Source of the DNA: Microvirga vignae
GTDB lineage: Bacteria > Pseudomonadota > Alphaproteobacteria > Rhizobiales > Beijerinckiaceae
NCBI RefSeq assembly: GCF_001017175.1
Contig: NZ_LCYG01000042.1
Location: forward strand, 87,708-151,707
Direction of reading: 5' to 3'
DNA: 64,000 nucleotides
Part shown: positions 31,338 through 40,460 of the stretch, in pieces
Layout of the letters: every line of letters begins with the position of its first letter
Position numbering within the stretch: position 1 is the stretch's first letter
The notes under the pieces: model-generated
The model's input: only the letters and a program-made list of their open reading frames with translations
The model's database searches: none
Told to the model about the DNA's origin: nothing
Program-made: the position numbers and the translations under genes

Positions 31338-31733
31338 TTAGAACAGCAGGAAAGCGATCGCCCAGATCGCGACGGTGAGCGCGATCGAGCCGATGAGAGT
31401 GAAGCGGGCCATGTTGATGCGCTGAACGGCTTCCATGCCGTAGCCGAAGTCCCAGACCAGATGGCGCACGCCACCGAGCATGTGGTGCATCAAGATCCAG
31501 GTATAGCCGAAGAGGATCAGGTACCCGAGCGGCGAGCCGAAGAACCCCTGCACGGCATCGAACGTGGCTGGGCCGGAAGCCAGGGCCACGAGCCAGACCG
31601 CGAAGAGCGCGATGCCGATATAAAGGGCAGAGCCCGTGGCGCGATGGAAGATGGACATGGCCATCGTCCAGCTCCACCGGTAAATCTGAAGATGTGGGGA
31701 CAAGGGCCGCGGGGCCACTTTCGCCTCAGCCAT
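31338..31733 (-). CDS. sdhC: succinate dehydrogenase cytochrome b556 subunit C
   Basis: 131 residues from the ATG at 31733, with GGAG eight bases upstream; a GTG three codons earlier is an alternative. RPLSPHLQIYRWSWTMAMSI (quinone-site Ser/Arg region), SIFHRATGSALY and the helix with HHMLGGVRHLVWD (haem His) are family signatures. Three membrane helices are seen. It is the first gene of sdhCDAB; the promoter is in the 200-bp space shared with the divergent LysR gene. Confidence 0.95.
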   Translation of the reverse strand: MAEAKVAPRPLSPHLQIYRWSWTMAMSIFHRATGSALYIGIALFAVWLVALASGPATFDAVQGFFGSPLGYLILFGYTWILMHHMLGGVRHLVWDFGYGMEAVQRINMARFTLIGSIALTVAIWAIAFLLF

Positions 31734-31934
31734 AGCTTTCACTCCTGATCGGCGACACTATCGCCCGTAGTTTGGAATGGTTCGTATCGGAAGCGCGGGG
31801 ACACCGCAATGCGCCTTCCGCCCGAGATGGTGACAAGACGGCACACTTCGTCAGCGGCGAAGAATGCCCTGAGCTCGCTTAACGGACAATTTTTAATTAT
31901 TCTCATCTCCCTTCGCGAATGACGAAGGGAACCT

Positions 31935-32822
31935 ATGCAATTTGATCTGACTGATTTGAGCTTGTTCCGTCACGTGGTCGAGGCGGGCAGCATTACCCAC
32001 GGAGCCGAGCGGGCGCATCTAGCGCTCGCCGCCGCCAGTACCCGCATCCGCAACATGGAAAAATCGCTGGGGGCTCCCCTCCTCCTGCGCACCCGGGCAG
32101 GAGTGACACCGACGCCAGCCGGGCGCACCCTGCTCCAGCATGCCCGCACGCTCCTGACCCAGGCCGAGAAGCTCAAGGAGGATCTGGGGACTTATACCGG
32201 CGGCCTGGCAGGCCAGATCCGCATTCTCTCCAACACCAATGCGCTCACCGAATTCCTGCCCGAGGCGCTCGGGGCCTTCCTGACCCAGCACCCGCAGGTC
32301 TCCATCGATCTGGAAGAGCGATTGAGCGACGAAATCGTGGGGCTGATCGCCGAGGGTGTGGGAGATCTCGGTATCGTGGCGGGCACGGTGGATACCGGGC
32401 AACTTGAGACCTACCCGTTCCGCAGCGACCGTTTCGTGCTGGTGGTGCCGCAGGGGCATCCCCTTGCCTCCCGCTCCAGCATCGCCTTCGCCGAGGTTCT
32501 GGAGCACGACTTCGTCGGTCTCGACCGGGCAAGCGCCCTCCAGCGTTTCCTCTCCGGCAAGGCCAGCCGCATTGGCAAGCCCCTTCGCCTCAGGGTGCAG
32601 CTGCGCAGCTTCGATGCAGTCTGCCGCATGGTGGAAGCGGGCGTCGGCCTCGGTATCGTGCCCGAGACAACGGCCCAGCGCGCTGCCCGCACCATGGCCA
32701 TCAGCCCCATCACTCTCGACGATCCCTGGGCCGCCCGCGACCTGACGCTCTGCATCAGATCGATAAAGGACCTGCCGCCCTCGGCGCGGCAGCTGGCAGA
32801 GCATTTACGGCAAAAGGCCTAG
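31935..32822 (+). CDS. LysR-family transcriptional regulator
   Basis: 295 residues. The winged helix-turn-helix is at residues 1-62 (LSLFRHVVEAGSITHGAERA, then AASTRIRNMEKSLGAPLLLR). The periplasmic-binding-like effector domain follows (about 90-290). AAGGGA lies 5-10 bases before the ATG. It is divergent from sdhCDAB, so it may control that operon or an unlinked target; no ligand can be deduced. The helix-turn-helix has Leu-Ala in place of the usual S/Q before PAAS, which is seen in some subgroups. Confidence 0.9.
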   Translation: MQFDLTDLSLFRHVVEAGSITHGAERAHLALAAASTRIRNMEKSLGAPLLLRTRAGVTPTPAGRTLLQHARTLLTQAEKLKEDLGTYTGGLAGQIRILSNTNALTEFLPEALGAFLTQHPQVSIDLEERLSDEIVGLIAEGVGDLGIVAGTVDTGQLETYPFRSDRFVLVVPQGHPLASRSSIAFAEVLEHDFVGLDRASALQRFLSGKASRIGKPLRLRVQLRSFDAVCRMVEAGVGLGIVPETTAQRAARTMAISPITLDDPWAARDLTLCIRSIKDLPPSARQLAEHLRQKA

Positions 32823-32941
32823 TCGATCACGAGATTGGGAAGCTGTTCTCCCTTCGCCCGCCTCCAAAATGTCGCAGGAAGGACGAAAATCCTCTTGTGA
32901 CAGCAGCATCGTAAGTTGCGCACTCGTATCAGGAGGAACGA

Positions 32942-33622
32942 ATGAGCAGGGTGGAAAGCTTGAGTCTCATGATGGTCGCGGGCCTTCTAGCCCTACCCCC
33001 CTTCAGTGCCCAAGCCCAGGGCACCGGCACGCCTGCCGATACGACCTTCTTCGTGACCAGCGTCGGGTCAGGCAAGGGCGCGGATCTCGGCGGGCTGGAG
33101 GGCGCAGACCGGCACTGCCAGAATCTCGCCGAGGTCTCCGGCATCCGCGGCAAGGTCTAGCGGGCTTATCTCTCCTCCCAGGCCTCAGGCGGCGCCACCG
33201 CCGTTAATGCCCGCGACAGGATCGGCCGAGGGCCTTGGCAGAACGCCAAGGGTGTTGTGATCGCCAAGGACGTGGCGGACCTGCACAGCGCCAACAACAA
33301 CCTCAACAAGCAGACCGCGCTCACCGAAAAGGGCGAGATGGTGAAGGGCCGCGGCGACAGCCCGAGCGAGCACGACATTCTCACCGGATCGCAGCCCGAC
33401 GGCACGGCTTTTGCGGGCGGTCAGGACATGACCTGCGGCAACTGGACGAAGAGCGGCACGGACGGCGCGGCCATGACCGGGCATCACGACCGCATGGGCC
33501 TGAGCGAGGAGCCCCCGGCGAAGTCCTGGAACTCCTCGCATGCCACGCGCGGCGGGTGCAGCCAGGATGCCCTGAAGAGCACCGGTGGGGCAGGTTTGTT
33601 CTATTGCTTTGCGGCGAACTGA
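32942..33622 (+). pseudogene. secreted lectin-like protein gene interrupted by one amber codon
   Basis: A single frame of 227 codons runs from the ATG at 32942 (AGGAGGAACGA just before it, an excellent ribosome-binding site) to the TGA at 33620-33622, broken only by TAG at 33158-33160. The first part has a signal peptide ending AQA (residues about 1-25) and FFVTSVGSGKGADLGGLEGA; after the stop it continues without a shift: RAYLSSQASG, NARDRIGRGPWQNAKG, DILTGSQPDG, DMTCGNWTKSG, SWNSSHATRGGCSQDALKST, LFYCFAAN. As I recall the family, the site is Trp (KTWRAYLS), so TGG to TAG is the simplest explanation. The intact family is a small secreted protein of unknown role. A sequencing error or suppression cannot be excluded. 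Confidence 0.75.
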
Positions 33623-33625
33623 TCA

Positions 33626-33757
33626 GCGCCTCGTGCGGAACCGGAGGTCCGCGTCAGCGACCCGAGGGGCCACGTCAGTGAAAAGGGGACCCGGTTATTC
33701 GCTGGCGCGGCCCTTCGGGTCGCACCCAACGATGCGCTCATTTCGGGCCCGATGCTC
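33626..33757. repeat. dispersed repeat type B, copy 2
   Basis: GCGCCTCGTGCGGAACCGGA ... GAGGGGCCACGTCAGTGAAA ... GACCCGGTTATTCG ... ACGATGCGC ... CCGATGCTC aligns with the copy at 5201-5352. The terminal inverted repeat is imperfect here (GCGCCTCGT against ACGATGCGC). It lies between the end of the broken secreted-protein gene and folD, and its last bases run into the folD stop codon. Confidence 0.75.
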
Positions 33758-34658
33758 ACGCCGCGAAATCGACCTGGGGCATCGGGATGCCGCGGCGCAG
33801 GCAGGCGGCTTCCAGGGTGTTGCGCAAGAGGCAGGCGATGGTCATGGGGCCGACGCCGCCGGGGACGGGCGTAATGGCGGACGCAACCTGCGCCGCCTCC
33901 GCATAGGCAACATCACCGACAACCTTGGTTCTGCCCTCGCCTGCGGCGGGGTTCGACACCCGGTTGATGCCTACATCAATCACGATGGCGCCGCGCTTGA
34001 CCCAATCGCCCCGCACCATCTCGGGCCGTCCGACGGCGGCGACGAGAATATCGGCCTCGCGGCAGACCTCAGGCAGATCGCGGGTCCTGGAATGGGCGAC
34101 CGTGACCGTGCAGCTCTGGGCAATGAGGAGCTGCGCCATGGGCTTGCCGACAATATTGGAGCGGCCCACGACGACGGCGTTGAGACCGCTAAGATCCCGG
34201 CGCACCGACTGAATGAGAAGCAGGCAGCCGAGCGGCGTGCAGGAGATGAGGCCCGGAACGCCGGTCATCAGCTTGCCCGCATTGATGGGGTGGAAGCCGT
34301 CCACGTCCTTCGTCGGATCGATGGCCTCGATCACCTTCTGCGCATCGATCTGCTTCGGCAGCGGCAGCTGCACGAGAATGCCGTCCACCGCCGGGTCAGC
34401 ATTGAGCTGCGCGACCAAGCCGAGAAGCTCCGCCTCGCTCGTGGAGGCGGGAAGTACGTGCTTGAAGGAGCGCATCCCCACGTCCACAGTCTGGCGGGCC
34501 TTGTTCTTCACATAGAGCTGGCTTGCCGGGTCCTCACCCACAATCACCACGGCAAGCCCAGGCGTCACGCCCTGGCCCGACAGGTCCCTCACCGCATTGG
34601 CGATCCGGGCGCAAAGACCTTCGGCATACGCTTTTCCGTCGATGATCGTGGCGGTCAT
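33756..34658 (-). CDS. folD: bifunctional methylenetetrahydrofolate dehydrogenase / methenyltetrahydrofolate cyclohydrolase
   Basis: 300 residues. Family signatures are [16 protein letters not shown] (with the catalytic Tyr-x-x-x-Lys), [16 protein letters not shown], and the NADP-binding [35 protein letters not shown] closes the active site (last part shown only in segments). It interconverts C1 units on folate in the cytoplasm. It follows yggT and the DUF167 gene on the same strand, three bases after the latter. Confidence 0.97.
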   Translation of the reverse strand: MTATIIDGKAYAEGLCARIANAVRDLSGQGVTPGLAVVIVGEDPASQLYVKNKARQTVDVGMRSFKHVLPASTSEAELLGLVAQLNADPAVDGILVQLPLPKQIDAQKVIEAIDPTKDVDGFHPINAGKLMTGVPGLISCTPLGCLLLIQSVRRDLSGLNAVVVGRSNIVGKPMAQLLIAQSCTVTVAHSRTRDLPEVCREADILVAAVGRPEMVRGDWVKRGAIVIDVGINRVSNPAAGEGRTKVVGDVAYAEAAQVASAITPVPGGVGPMTIACLLRNTLEAACLRRGIPMPQVDFAA

Positions 34659-34661
34659 GGG

Positions 34662-34979
34662 CTAACGTCCTGTCAAAGCAGCAATGTCTCTGGCGAGGGC
34701 TTCCCCCTCGCCGGCAATCAGAAAGGTCTTCAGTCGGGTGGTCGCGCCCGTCTCGAGGCTCACGGCGGAGGCCGGCAGCCTCAACGCTTTGGCGAGCAGT
34801 CGCCTCACGCCTTCGTTGGCCGCTCCGTCTTCCGGCACCGCCCGCACCCGGATCTTCAGGACCGGCTTGCCATCGGAGAGCGTCTCCACCCCATCGATGG
34901 CATCGCGCCCGCCTTTGGGAGTCACGCGCACGCGGACCTCAAGACCTTCGGGGCGGATGCGCCAGGGCATGGCCGTCAC
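34662..34979 (-). CDS. DUF167 (YggU-like) family protein
   Basis: 105 residues. VRVRVTPKGGRDAIDGVE, KIRVRAVPEDGAANEGVRRLLA (in two parts) and ALRLPASAVSLETGATTRLK are the DUF167 pattern. It starts with GTG at 34979, immediately after the yggT stop (TGAGTG), or with ATG at 34970. The yggT-yggU pairing is common in proteobacteria; the function is unknown. folD follows after three bases, so the three genes form one transcript. Confidence 0.92.
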   Translation of the reverse strand: MTAMPWRIRPEGLEVRVRVTPKGGRDAIDGVETLSDGKPVLKIRVRAVPEDGAANEGVRRLLAKALRLPASAVSLETGATTRLKTFLIAGEGEALARDIAALTGR

Positions 34980-35279
34980 TCAAAGTGCCCAGCCCGGAAC
35001 CTGGTATTTCAGGCGATCCAAGATGTTCTGGATGAAAATGATCAGGAAGATCAGGAGAACCGGAGAAATATCGACCCCGCCGAGATTGGGCAGGATTTTT
35101 CGGATCGGCCGCAAGGCAGGCTCGGTCACCGCATCCAGGAAGCTCCAGATCGAGCGGACCACGTCGTTGCGGGTGTTGACCACATTGAAGGCCACGAGCC
35201 AGCTCAAGATCGCCGAGGCGATGATCAAATAGGTATAGAGCTGCAGGGCCAGTTGGATGACGGTAATCAGAGAACTCAT
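34980..35279 (-). CDS. YggT family membrane protein
   Basis: 99 residues with two membrane segments (about 7-28 and 72-90). LIIASAILSWLVAFNVVN, and RPIRKILPNLGGVDISPVLL are the YggT signatures. YggT proteins are inner-membrane proteins, sometimes linked to osmotic tolerance or to cell-shape functions. First of yggT-yggU-folD; promoter in the 180 bp upstream, which it shares back-to-back with tRNA-Ala. Confidence 0.93.
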   Translation of the reverse strand: MSSLITVIQLALQLYTYLIIASAILSWLVAFNVVNTRNDVVRSIWSFLDAVTEPALRPIRKILPNLGGVDISPVLLIFLIIFIQNILDRLKYQVPGWAL

Positions 35280-35401
35280 GGGAAACCTGTCAGGATCGGG
35301 CGCTGCTCATGTAACCTTCCAAGCGGGGCGGAACAACCCATAAGGCCCGCAAAACCGGCTCCCCTCCCCCAAAAGGCGGTCCTCCGCCACGCTCTCGCCG
35401 A

Positions 35402-35430
35402 TTGACAGACCAAAGCGAGGGGGCCTAAAA
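35402..35430 (+). promoter_or_regulatory. probable sigma70 promoter of tRNA-Ala
   Basis: TTGACA (35402-35407), 17 bp, then CTAAAA (35425-35430), about 28 bp upstream of the tRNA 5' end. The -35 is a perfect consensus. Confidence 0.55.
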
Positions 35431-35458
35431 CTCAGCCGCTTGGTCTTGAAAAGCGACC

Positions 35459-35535
<77 letters not shown>

Positions 35536-35644
35536 GCCTCAAGTGGTTGGAACGACGACAGTTTCTGCTTCTTAGGGAGGACGCCCCAAACAGCCAGACA
35601 AGCCATTCCGTCACAGCGTTGTCACAGCTAGACGGAAAACGATA

Positions 35645-36591
35645 ATGGCGACCATCCGCAAGCGCCGTTCTTTCTGGCAAGCTCAAGTCTGCCGTGAAGG
35701 CTACCCTCCCCTTTCTAAATCCGTCAGAACCAAAGCTGACACTGCAGCGTGGGCCAGAGATAAAGAGCGCCCGGTAAATCGCGCCGAACTACCGACCACG
35801 GGCCGAGAGCCAAGAGGCGTGACCGTAGGTGACCTCCTTGGCCGCTATTGTGAGACGGTTACTCCAGCCAAGCGCGGAGCAGAACCTGAGCGACACCGGA
35901 TCAGAACCCTCTTAGCTCACGGCCTAGCAGAAGCCAGCCTGGATAAGCTCATCCCGGCTGCGATCGCTCAGTATCTGCCATCACCCAGCGCTGCTTTGAG
36001 GTGGCAAGGCGAGAATGGGAGCTGCCTATCCCTAACAATCCGGTACAGCAGATCACCATACCGGAGGCTCAGAAGTCCCGTGAGCGTCGTTTAGAAGATG
36101 AAGAGGCTGATTGCCTTGCCTTAGCTGCCATTATGTCAGTCTGGTACTCCGTCCTCTGATCGCCCTCGCCGTGAAACAGGAATGCGCCAGGGAGAACTCC
36201 TGTCTATCCGGTGGAAGGACGTGGGTATGACTGCTCCGACGATCCGCATCCTCAAGACTAAGAACGGCCATCCGCGCACCATCCCGCTCACGCCAAGGCG
36301 GTCGAGATACTGCCTTCATTAGAAAGGAAGGATGAGCAGGTATTCCCCGTGACGCCTATTGCCGTGCGGCTTGCATGGGAGCGACTGAGGAAGAGAGCTG
36401 GGCTAGAGGACTTACGACTGCATGACCTTCGCCATGAGGCCGTGTCCCGTCTCTTTGAATGTGGGTTGACTGTCCCTGAGGTAGCTCTGATCAGTGGACA
36501 TCGTGATCCACGAATGTTGAGCCGCTACACTCACCTGAAGCCGGAAAAGGTGGCTGAGGAGTTGGCCAAGGCGACGACTCAGCAGCCATGA
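35645..36591 (+). pseudogene. tyrosine-type phage/island integrase, decayed
   Basis: Three pieces of one integrase in different frames. Piece 1 (35645-about 35980): the N-terminal arm-binding start MATIRKRRSFWQAQVCREGY and a core-binding part. A deletion and frame change then give CFEVARREWELPIPNNPVQQ, then SRERRLEDEEADCLALAA. After stop codons around 36140-36170 the catalytic part appears as MRQGELLSIRWKDV and NGHPRTIPLT, then a further shift to the last piece (36349-36591) LHDLRHEAVSRLFECG, LISGHRDPRMLSRYTHL, which still holds the His-x-x-Arg, His and Tyr. At least three lesions, so it is inactive. It lies next to tRNA-Ala, its likely target. Confidence 0.85.
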
Positions 36592-36597
36592 AGAAAG

Positions 36598-36624
36598 GAG
36601 CCTGATGGGAGGACCGTCAGGCTC
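36598..36624 (+). terminator. hairpin after the integrase remnant
   Basis: GAGCCTGA and TCAGGCTC pair over an 11-nt loop, 7 nt after the integrase stop. Weak T content follows (TTGAGTT). Confidence 0.4.
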
Positions 36625-36705
36625 TTGAGTTCACCAGAGGACCAAGGAAGTCATTGGACTAACGGCTAAGCCTTCCGTCAGTTCCTTTGACCTAAGCCTT
36701 GCCTG

Positions 36706-36909
36706 CTAGTGCTGCCGTTCTGCCGCCTCTATTTGATGTTCCTCAGCCACACGCTCGGTCGTTTCTGTTTCACTCTTAACGCAATACCGTGGAACCCCGG
36801 ACGGTGTAGGCATGAGATGGCGAAGAACCCTGAAGTGGCCGCTTGGAAGCTTACGGGAGGTTCCACTAGCCTGTACTACCTGCCCGATCTTGAACATGTA
36901 CTTTGCCAT
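36706..36909 (-). CDS. small conserved-type hypothetical protein
   Basis: 67 residues from the ATG at 36909, chosen because GGAGGAG lies 5-11 bases before it; the frame is open upstream but without such a site. The sequence (MAKYMFKIGQVVQASGTS ... GHFRVLRHLMPTPSGVPRYC ... TERVAEEHQIE) resembles, from memory, small proteobacterial proteins with a K(I/V)GQ-V start, an R/V-L central strand and a HERVV-x-E-x-E end, perhaps a small beta-barrel. The role is unknown. It lies in the gene-poor segment after the tRNA-Ala integrase remnant. Confidence 0.65.
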   Translation of the reverse strand: MAKYMFKIGQVVQASGTSRKLPSGHFRVLRHLMPTPSGVPRYCVKSETETTERVAEEHQIEAAERQH

Positions 36910-37283
36910 GACACTCCTCCACTGTGTGATTTGTGATGGCATGAACCGCTCTTGCTGGGTCACGCGCTGGCGCAAACCCGCACAAGGCCGTCGGCTTTGA
37001 ACCGATGCTCGGCCATGTAATGTCAATTAACGCAGGTTAATCCGGGTTCCGCGGTCGCTCATAACTCCGATTGAGCTTCAACACATCGCGGCCTTCCCCA
37101 ACTGTTCAGCCGCCCGTCTGGTCGGGTGAGCTCCTTCCTACAAGGGGCAACCGGGGTATTGGCCAGCATGACCGGGATGGTGATGGCTGGGCTCGTGAGC
37201 CTTTTTCACACCACTGGCAACTCAAGCAATCAGGGCAGAGGTCAATTCCAAAGGGTCAGCGCAACCTGACTTCTCAGGTGCGA
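36910..37283. other. gap without a supported gene
   Basis: The 374 bp hold only short frames without ribosome-binding sites. The minus strand encodes a short Cys-rich stretch (CPDCLSCQWCEKG around 37205-37250) preceded by a stop and no start, possibly a gene relic. No repeat or RNA structure was recognised. Confidence 0.4.
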
Positions 37284-37535
37284 CTATGCCCTTGCTCGTG
37301 CCGCCAATGTTTTACGCCACTTCAAAGCGGCGTTGTTGCGCCACTCGACGATGAGCCGGAAGACACAAGCCGCCATCGTCAATCCCACACCTGTTCGCCA
37401 CCACTTCATGTCCCAGGACGGATCAAGATCATCCCACCCCACCAGATCGAGAACCGGCTCCTCGATGAAAACCAGGAGGAAGTACGACAGGAGGAACACG
37501 AAGATGGCGGTCAGTCCTGCTGCAACGTATTTCAT
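37284..37535 (-). CDS. small two-helix membrane protein, hypothetical
   Basis: 83 residues from the ATG at 37535, with AAAGGCGAG directly upstream. Two hydrophobic segments: residues 3-24 (YVAAGLTAIFVFLLSYFLLV) and about 48-66 (WWRTGVGLTMAACVFRLIV), with a short acidic loop (EEPVLDLVGWDDLDPSWD). No family recognised. It belongs to the small-gene segment next to tRNA-Ala, which is more A/T-rich than the flanking core. Confidence 0.55.
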   Translation of the reverse strand: MKYVAAGLTAIFVFLLSYFLLVFIEEPVLDLVGWDDLDPSWDMKWWRTGVGLTMAACVFRLIVEWRNNAALKWRKTLAARARA

Positions 37536-37805
37536 CTCGCCTTTACCCACGCCTCGACAACGTGCCCTGTGTTGAATCAACCAGAGCATGATTGGCCTCG
37601 CATGGTTAACGAATACCTGCAGGAAGTTCCATTACCTCCAAGGAAGGTGAGGTCCGCCCGGTGACTTGCGAGGTATCTGATGGCCTGTGCCCAGCCCAGC
37701 TACCCCCTTAGGGCAGTCGCGGCGATGAGTTCGGCATAGCGCCTCGTCATTGGAGGAGGAACATTGAGGTGCTAGGCTTGAACCAACCTCAATGAGGACG
37801 AACAG

Positions 37806-38075
37806 TTGTTTACCAACCTAGCCATATCGTTGCTGGCTATCCTTGCTGGTTCCCTTGGCATGCTACTGCTGCTCATTGTCTGGTTCGGCGGCAGAACCAT
37901 AGAACCTGAGCTAGAGAGCGGCCTTGACCCAATCCGGGGAGAAAAAGATCAGGCGGCTATCTACGACACGCATGGTCCGTTCATTCCCATGCCTGACCAT
38001 TTAAGGACTGCTGATGAGATGATCGCCTGGATGACCCAGGAGTTACCGAAGATCACTGCCGACCCTCCAAAATAG
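37806..38075 (+). CDS. small membrane-anchored hypothetical protein
   Basis: 89 residues, starting with TTG at 37806; GAGGAC lies 10-12 bases before it. Residues 5-28 form one hydrophobic helix (AISLLAILAGSLGMLLLLIV), followed by a soluble tail with DTHGPFIPMPDHLRTADEMI. No family recognised. The rare start codon leaves some doubt. It is 66 bp before another small gene on the same strand. Confidence 0.5.
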   Translation: MFTNLAISLLAILAGSLGMLLLLIVWFGGRTIEPELESGLDPIRGEKDQAAIYDTHGPFIPMPDHLRTADEMIAWMTQELPKITADPPK

Positions 38076-38141
38076 TGGATGATAAGCAATCACTCCGCCC
38101 TGTATTATGAAGGCCAGCTAGCTTGACTGAGGGGAAAAGCA

Positions 38142-38381
38142 ATGACCACATCAGATAAGCCGCAAATGAAGAACAGGATTGAGGAACTTGCAACCTCAAT
38201 GTCTCCTGAGCAGGAGGCTGCTATCCGGACGCTCGCCAATGAACTGCACAGAGTGAATGAGGCAGTGATGAACTGCGTACAGAAGGGCCTTTCTGTGGAG
38301 TTGCAGCGAGTGAAGCGGTTCCACTCTGAGGAAGGCTATTGGGGCGACATGATCGTTCCCATCATCGTAAAACAGAAGTGA
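38142..38381 (+). CDS. small hypothetical protein with WGDMI C-terminus
   Basis: 79 residues; GAGGGG lies 8-13 bases before the ATG. The first part is helical and charged (KNRIEELATSMSPEQEAAIR). The C-terminus RFHSEEGYWGDMIVPIIVKQK is close to that of a peptide encoded at 40815-40883 on the minus strand (RHHPEDGLWGDMIAPVAATRK; both shown for comparison in parts), so it belongs to a small family with at least one other trace here. Function unknown. No signal peptide. Confidence 0.6.
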   Translation: MTTSDKPQMKNRIEELATSMSPEQEAAIRTLANELHRVNEAVMNCVQKGLSVELQRVKRFHSEEGYWGDMIVPIIVKQK

Positions 38382-38738
38382 AATATCATCCCGCTAGCAT
38401 CTTCTGCTTCTCACCCTGATGAGTGCGACAACGGTTCAGGGAAACATCAGCACGCCTTGCCATGTGAGCTAAGAGGATCAGGAACAGCGTCCTACGGCGC
38501 ATAGCGGAGCATGGGCCTTTGAAAATTCGTTGCAAATAATCTCTTTTCCTATGGCTCAACCCAAGTCAACGAGGGGTAGCCTTGTGCGTTCGGTCCTGAA
38601 GGTCAGCTGCCGGTACATGCTGCACGAGGCAATGCCGTTCAAAAGCCGAGAGCGTGTCACAGCCTCACGCCGCAACACGCTCTTGAGAGTTATTCGCCAG
38701 TCAGCAGGCGTGGCGTTACTCGCCACGCCCGACCGAAC
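38382..38738. other. gap without a supported gene, right edge of the tRNA-associated segment
   Basis: The 357 bp hold only a 70-codon plus-strand frame (38530-38742) with no ribosome-binding site and no family resemblance, which I reject as a gene. The right end has the aceA hairpin. I found no second copy of the tRNA-Ala 3' end here to mark an attR. Confidence 0.5.
38707..38729 (-). terminator. hairpin after aceA
   Basis: GGCGTGGCG-TTACT-CGCCACGCC, a perfect 9-bp stem 10 nt past the aceA stop. No long T-run follows on the minus strand, so termination efficiency is uncertain. Confidence 0.6.
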
Positions 38739-40331
38739 TTAAGCAGCAAACTGGTTCATCGTGTTGTGCGCACCACCTGCCTTCAGGGCGGCCTCGCCGG
38801 AGAAGTATTCCTTGTGGTCGTCGCCGATATCGGAGCCGGCCATGTTCTGATGCTTCACGCAGGCGATGCCCTGGCGGATTTCCTGGCGCTGCACGTTGCG
38901 GACGTAGCCCAGCATGCCCTGATCGCCGAAGTACTCCTTCGCGAGGTTGTCGGTGGACAGAGCCGCCGTGTGGTAGGTCGGCAGCGTGATGAGGTGGTGG
39001 AAGATGCCCGCGCGCTTGGCACCATCCGCCTGGAAGGTGCGGATGCGCTCGTCGGCTTCCTTCGCGAGATCCGTGTTGTCGTAGTCCGCGCTCATGAGCT
39101 GCGCGCGATCGTACTTCGACATGTCCTTGCCCGCCTTCTCCCACGCATCGTAGACCTGCTGACGGAAGTTGAGCGTCCAGTTGAAGGACGGCGAGTTGTT
39201 GTAGACGAGCTTCGCGTTCGGGAAGGCCTCGCGGATGCGGTCCACCATGCTCGCGATCTGCTCGATGTGCGGCTTCTCGGTTTCGATCCAGAGAAGATCG
39301 GCGCCGTTCTGCAGCGCGGTGATGCAGTCGAGCACGCAGCGATCCGCACCCGTGCCAGGACGGAACTGGAAGAGGTTGCTCGCCAGACGCTTCGGACGCA
39401 TGAGCCTGCCGTTACGGTTGAGGACCACATCGCCGTTGACGCAATTCTCGGGCGTGATCTCCTCGCAATCGAGGAAGCTGTTGTAGAGATCGCCGATATC
39501 GCCCGGCTTTTGGCTGATGGCGATCTGCTTGGTGAGGCCAGCGCCGAGCGAATCGGTGCGTGCCACGATCAGACCGTCATCGACGCCGAGTTCGAGGAAA
39601 GCGTAGCGCACGGCACGGATCTTGGCGAGAAAGTCCTCGTGCGGAACGGTGACCTTGCCGTCCTGGTGGCCGCACTGCTTCTCGTCCGACACCTGGTTTT
39701 CGATCTGGATGCAGCAGGCGCCGGCTTCGATCATCTTCTTCGCGAGAAGATAGGTGGCCTCCGCGTTGCCGAAGCCCGCATCGATATCGGCGATGATCGG
39801 AACGACATGGGTCTGATAATTGTCGACGGCGTTGAGGATTTCCTTCTCCTTGATCGCGTTGCCGCTATTACGCGCGGCATCGAGATCGCGGAACAGAAGC
39901 CCAAGTTCGCGGGCATCGGCCTGACGCAGGAAGGTGTAGAGCTCTTCGATCAGCGCAGGAACGCTGGTCTTCTCGTGCATGGACTGATCGGGCAACGGGC
40001 CGAACTCGGAGCGCAAAGCCGCGACCATCCAGCCGGAGAGATAGAGATAGCGGCGCTTCGTGGAACCGAAATGCTTCTTGATCGAGATCAGCTTCTGCTG
40101 ACCGATGAAGCCGTGCCAGCAACCAAGCGACTGTGTGTAGAGAGACGGATCGGCATCGTAAGCGGCCATATCCTCGCGCATGATCTTCGCGGTGTAGCGC
40201 GCGATGTCGAGCCCAGTCTGGAAGCGGTTCTGCAGGCGCATGCGCGCCACCGATTCTGCATTGATGCCATCCCAGGTCTTGGCGGTTTCAATGGTGCGGT
40301 GAGCCTGTGCAATCTGATCTAGGTAAGCCAC
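38739..40331 (-). CDS. aceA: isocitrate lyase
   Basis: 530 residues, the long class found in Pseudomonas and many alphaproteobacteria (E. coli AceA is 434). The catalytic loop is EKQCGHQDGKVTVPHEDFL, the active-site Cys in KQCGH. IIADIDAGFGNAEATYLLAKK binds Mg and substrate (given in part), and SPSFNWTLNF is a family motif. It splits isocitrate into succinate and glyoxylate so that acetyl units can be assimilated. It is monocistronic, with a hairpin at its end. About 115 bp upstream of the start lies TTGTAAATTATTGACAA, like sites in front of the RamB/ScfR-type regulator at 53021. Confidence 0.97.
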   Translation of the reverse strand: MAYLDQIAQAHRTIETAKTWDGINAESVARMRLQNRFQTGLDIARYTAKIMREDMAAYDADPSLYTQSLGCWHGFIGQQKLISIKKHFGSTKRRYLYLSGWMVAALRSEFGPLPDQSMHEKTSVPALIEELYTFLRQADARELGLLFRDLDAARNSGNAIKEKEILNAVDNYQTHVVPIIADIDAGFGNAEATYLLAKKMIEAGACCIQIENQVSDEKQCGHQDGKVTVPHEDFLAKIRAVRYAFLELGVDDGLIVARTDSLGAGLTKQIAISQKPGDIGDLYNSFLDCEEITPENCVNGDVVLNRNGRLMRPKRLASNLFQFRPGTGADRCVLDCITALQNGADLLWIETEKPHIEQIASMVDRIREAFPNAKLVYNNSPSFNWTLNFRQQVYDAWEKAGKDMSKYDRAQLMSADYDNTDLAKEADERIRTFQADGAKRAGIFHHLITLPTYHTAALSTDNLAKEYFGDQGMLGYVRNVQRQEIRQGIACVKHQNMAGSDIGDDHKEYFSGEAALKAGGAHNTMNQFAA

Positions 40332-40443
40332 TTTCGTATCCTCGCTTTGGAGAAGATTGAACGAGGAAGTAGCCGGGGCGTTCGGGGACGGGAAGACAAG
40401 TTAAGGTTCAGGTGTGAAGCCTTACAAGCCAACAGCTGTTAAT

Positions 40444-40460
40444 TTGTAAATTATTGACAA
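40444..40460. promoter_or_regulatory. candidate operator upstream of aceA
   Basis: TTGTAAA-TTA-TTGACAA, arms complementary except one base. Nine of its first nine bases are shared with TTGTAAATTGCCGACAG (52970-52986) upstream of the RamB/ScfR-like regulator gene. Binding is inferred; RamB regulates isocitrate lyase in actinobacteria. Confidence 0.45.

Noticed and set aside
33585..35405. 606-codon plus-strand frame opposite folD, the DUF167 gene and yggT
   Set aside because: Antisense shadow of three coupled genes.
38530..38742. 70-codon plus-strand frame near the end of aceA
   Set aside because: No ribosome-binding site, Arg/Ser-rich, overlaps the aceA hairpin; not supported as a gene.
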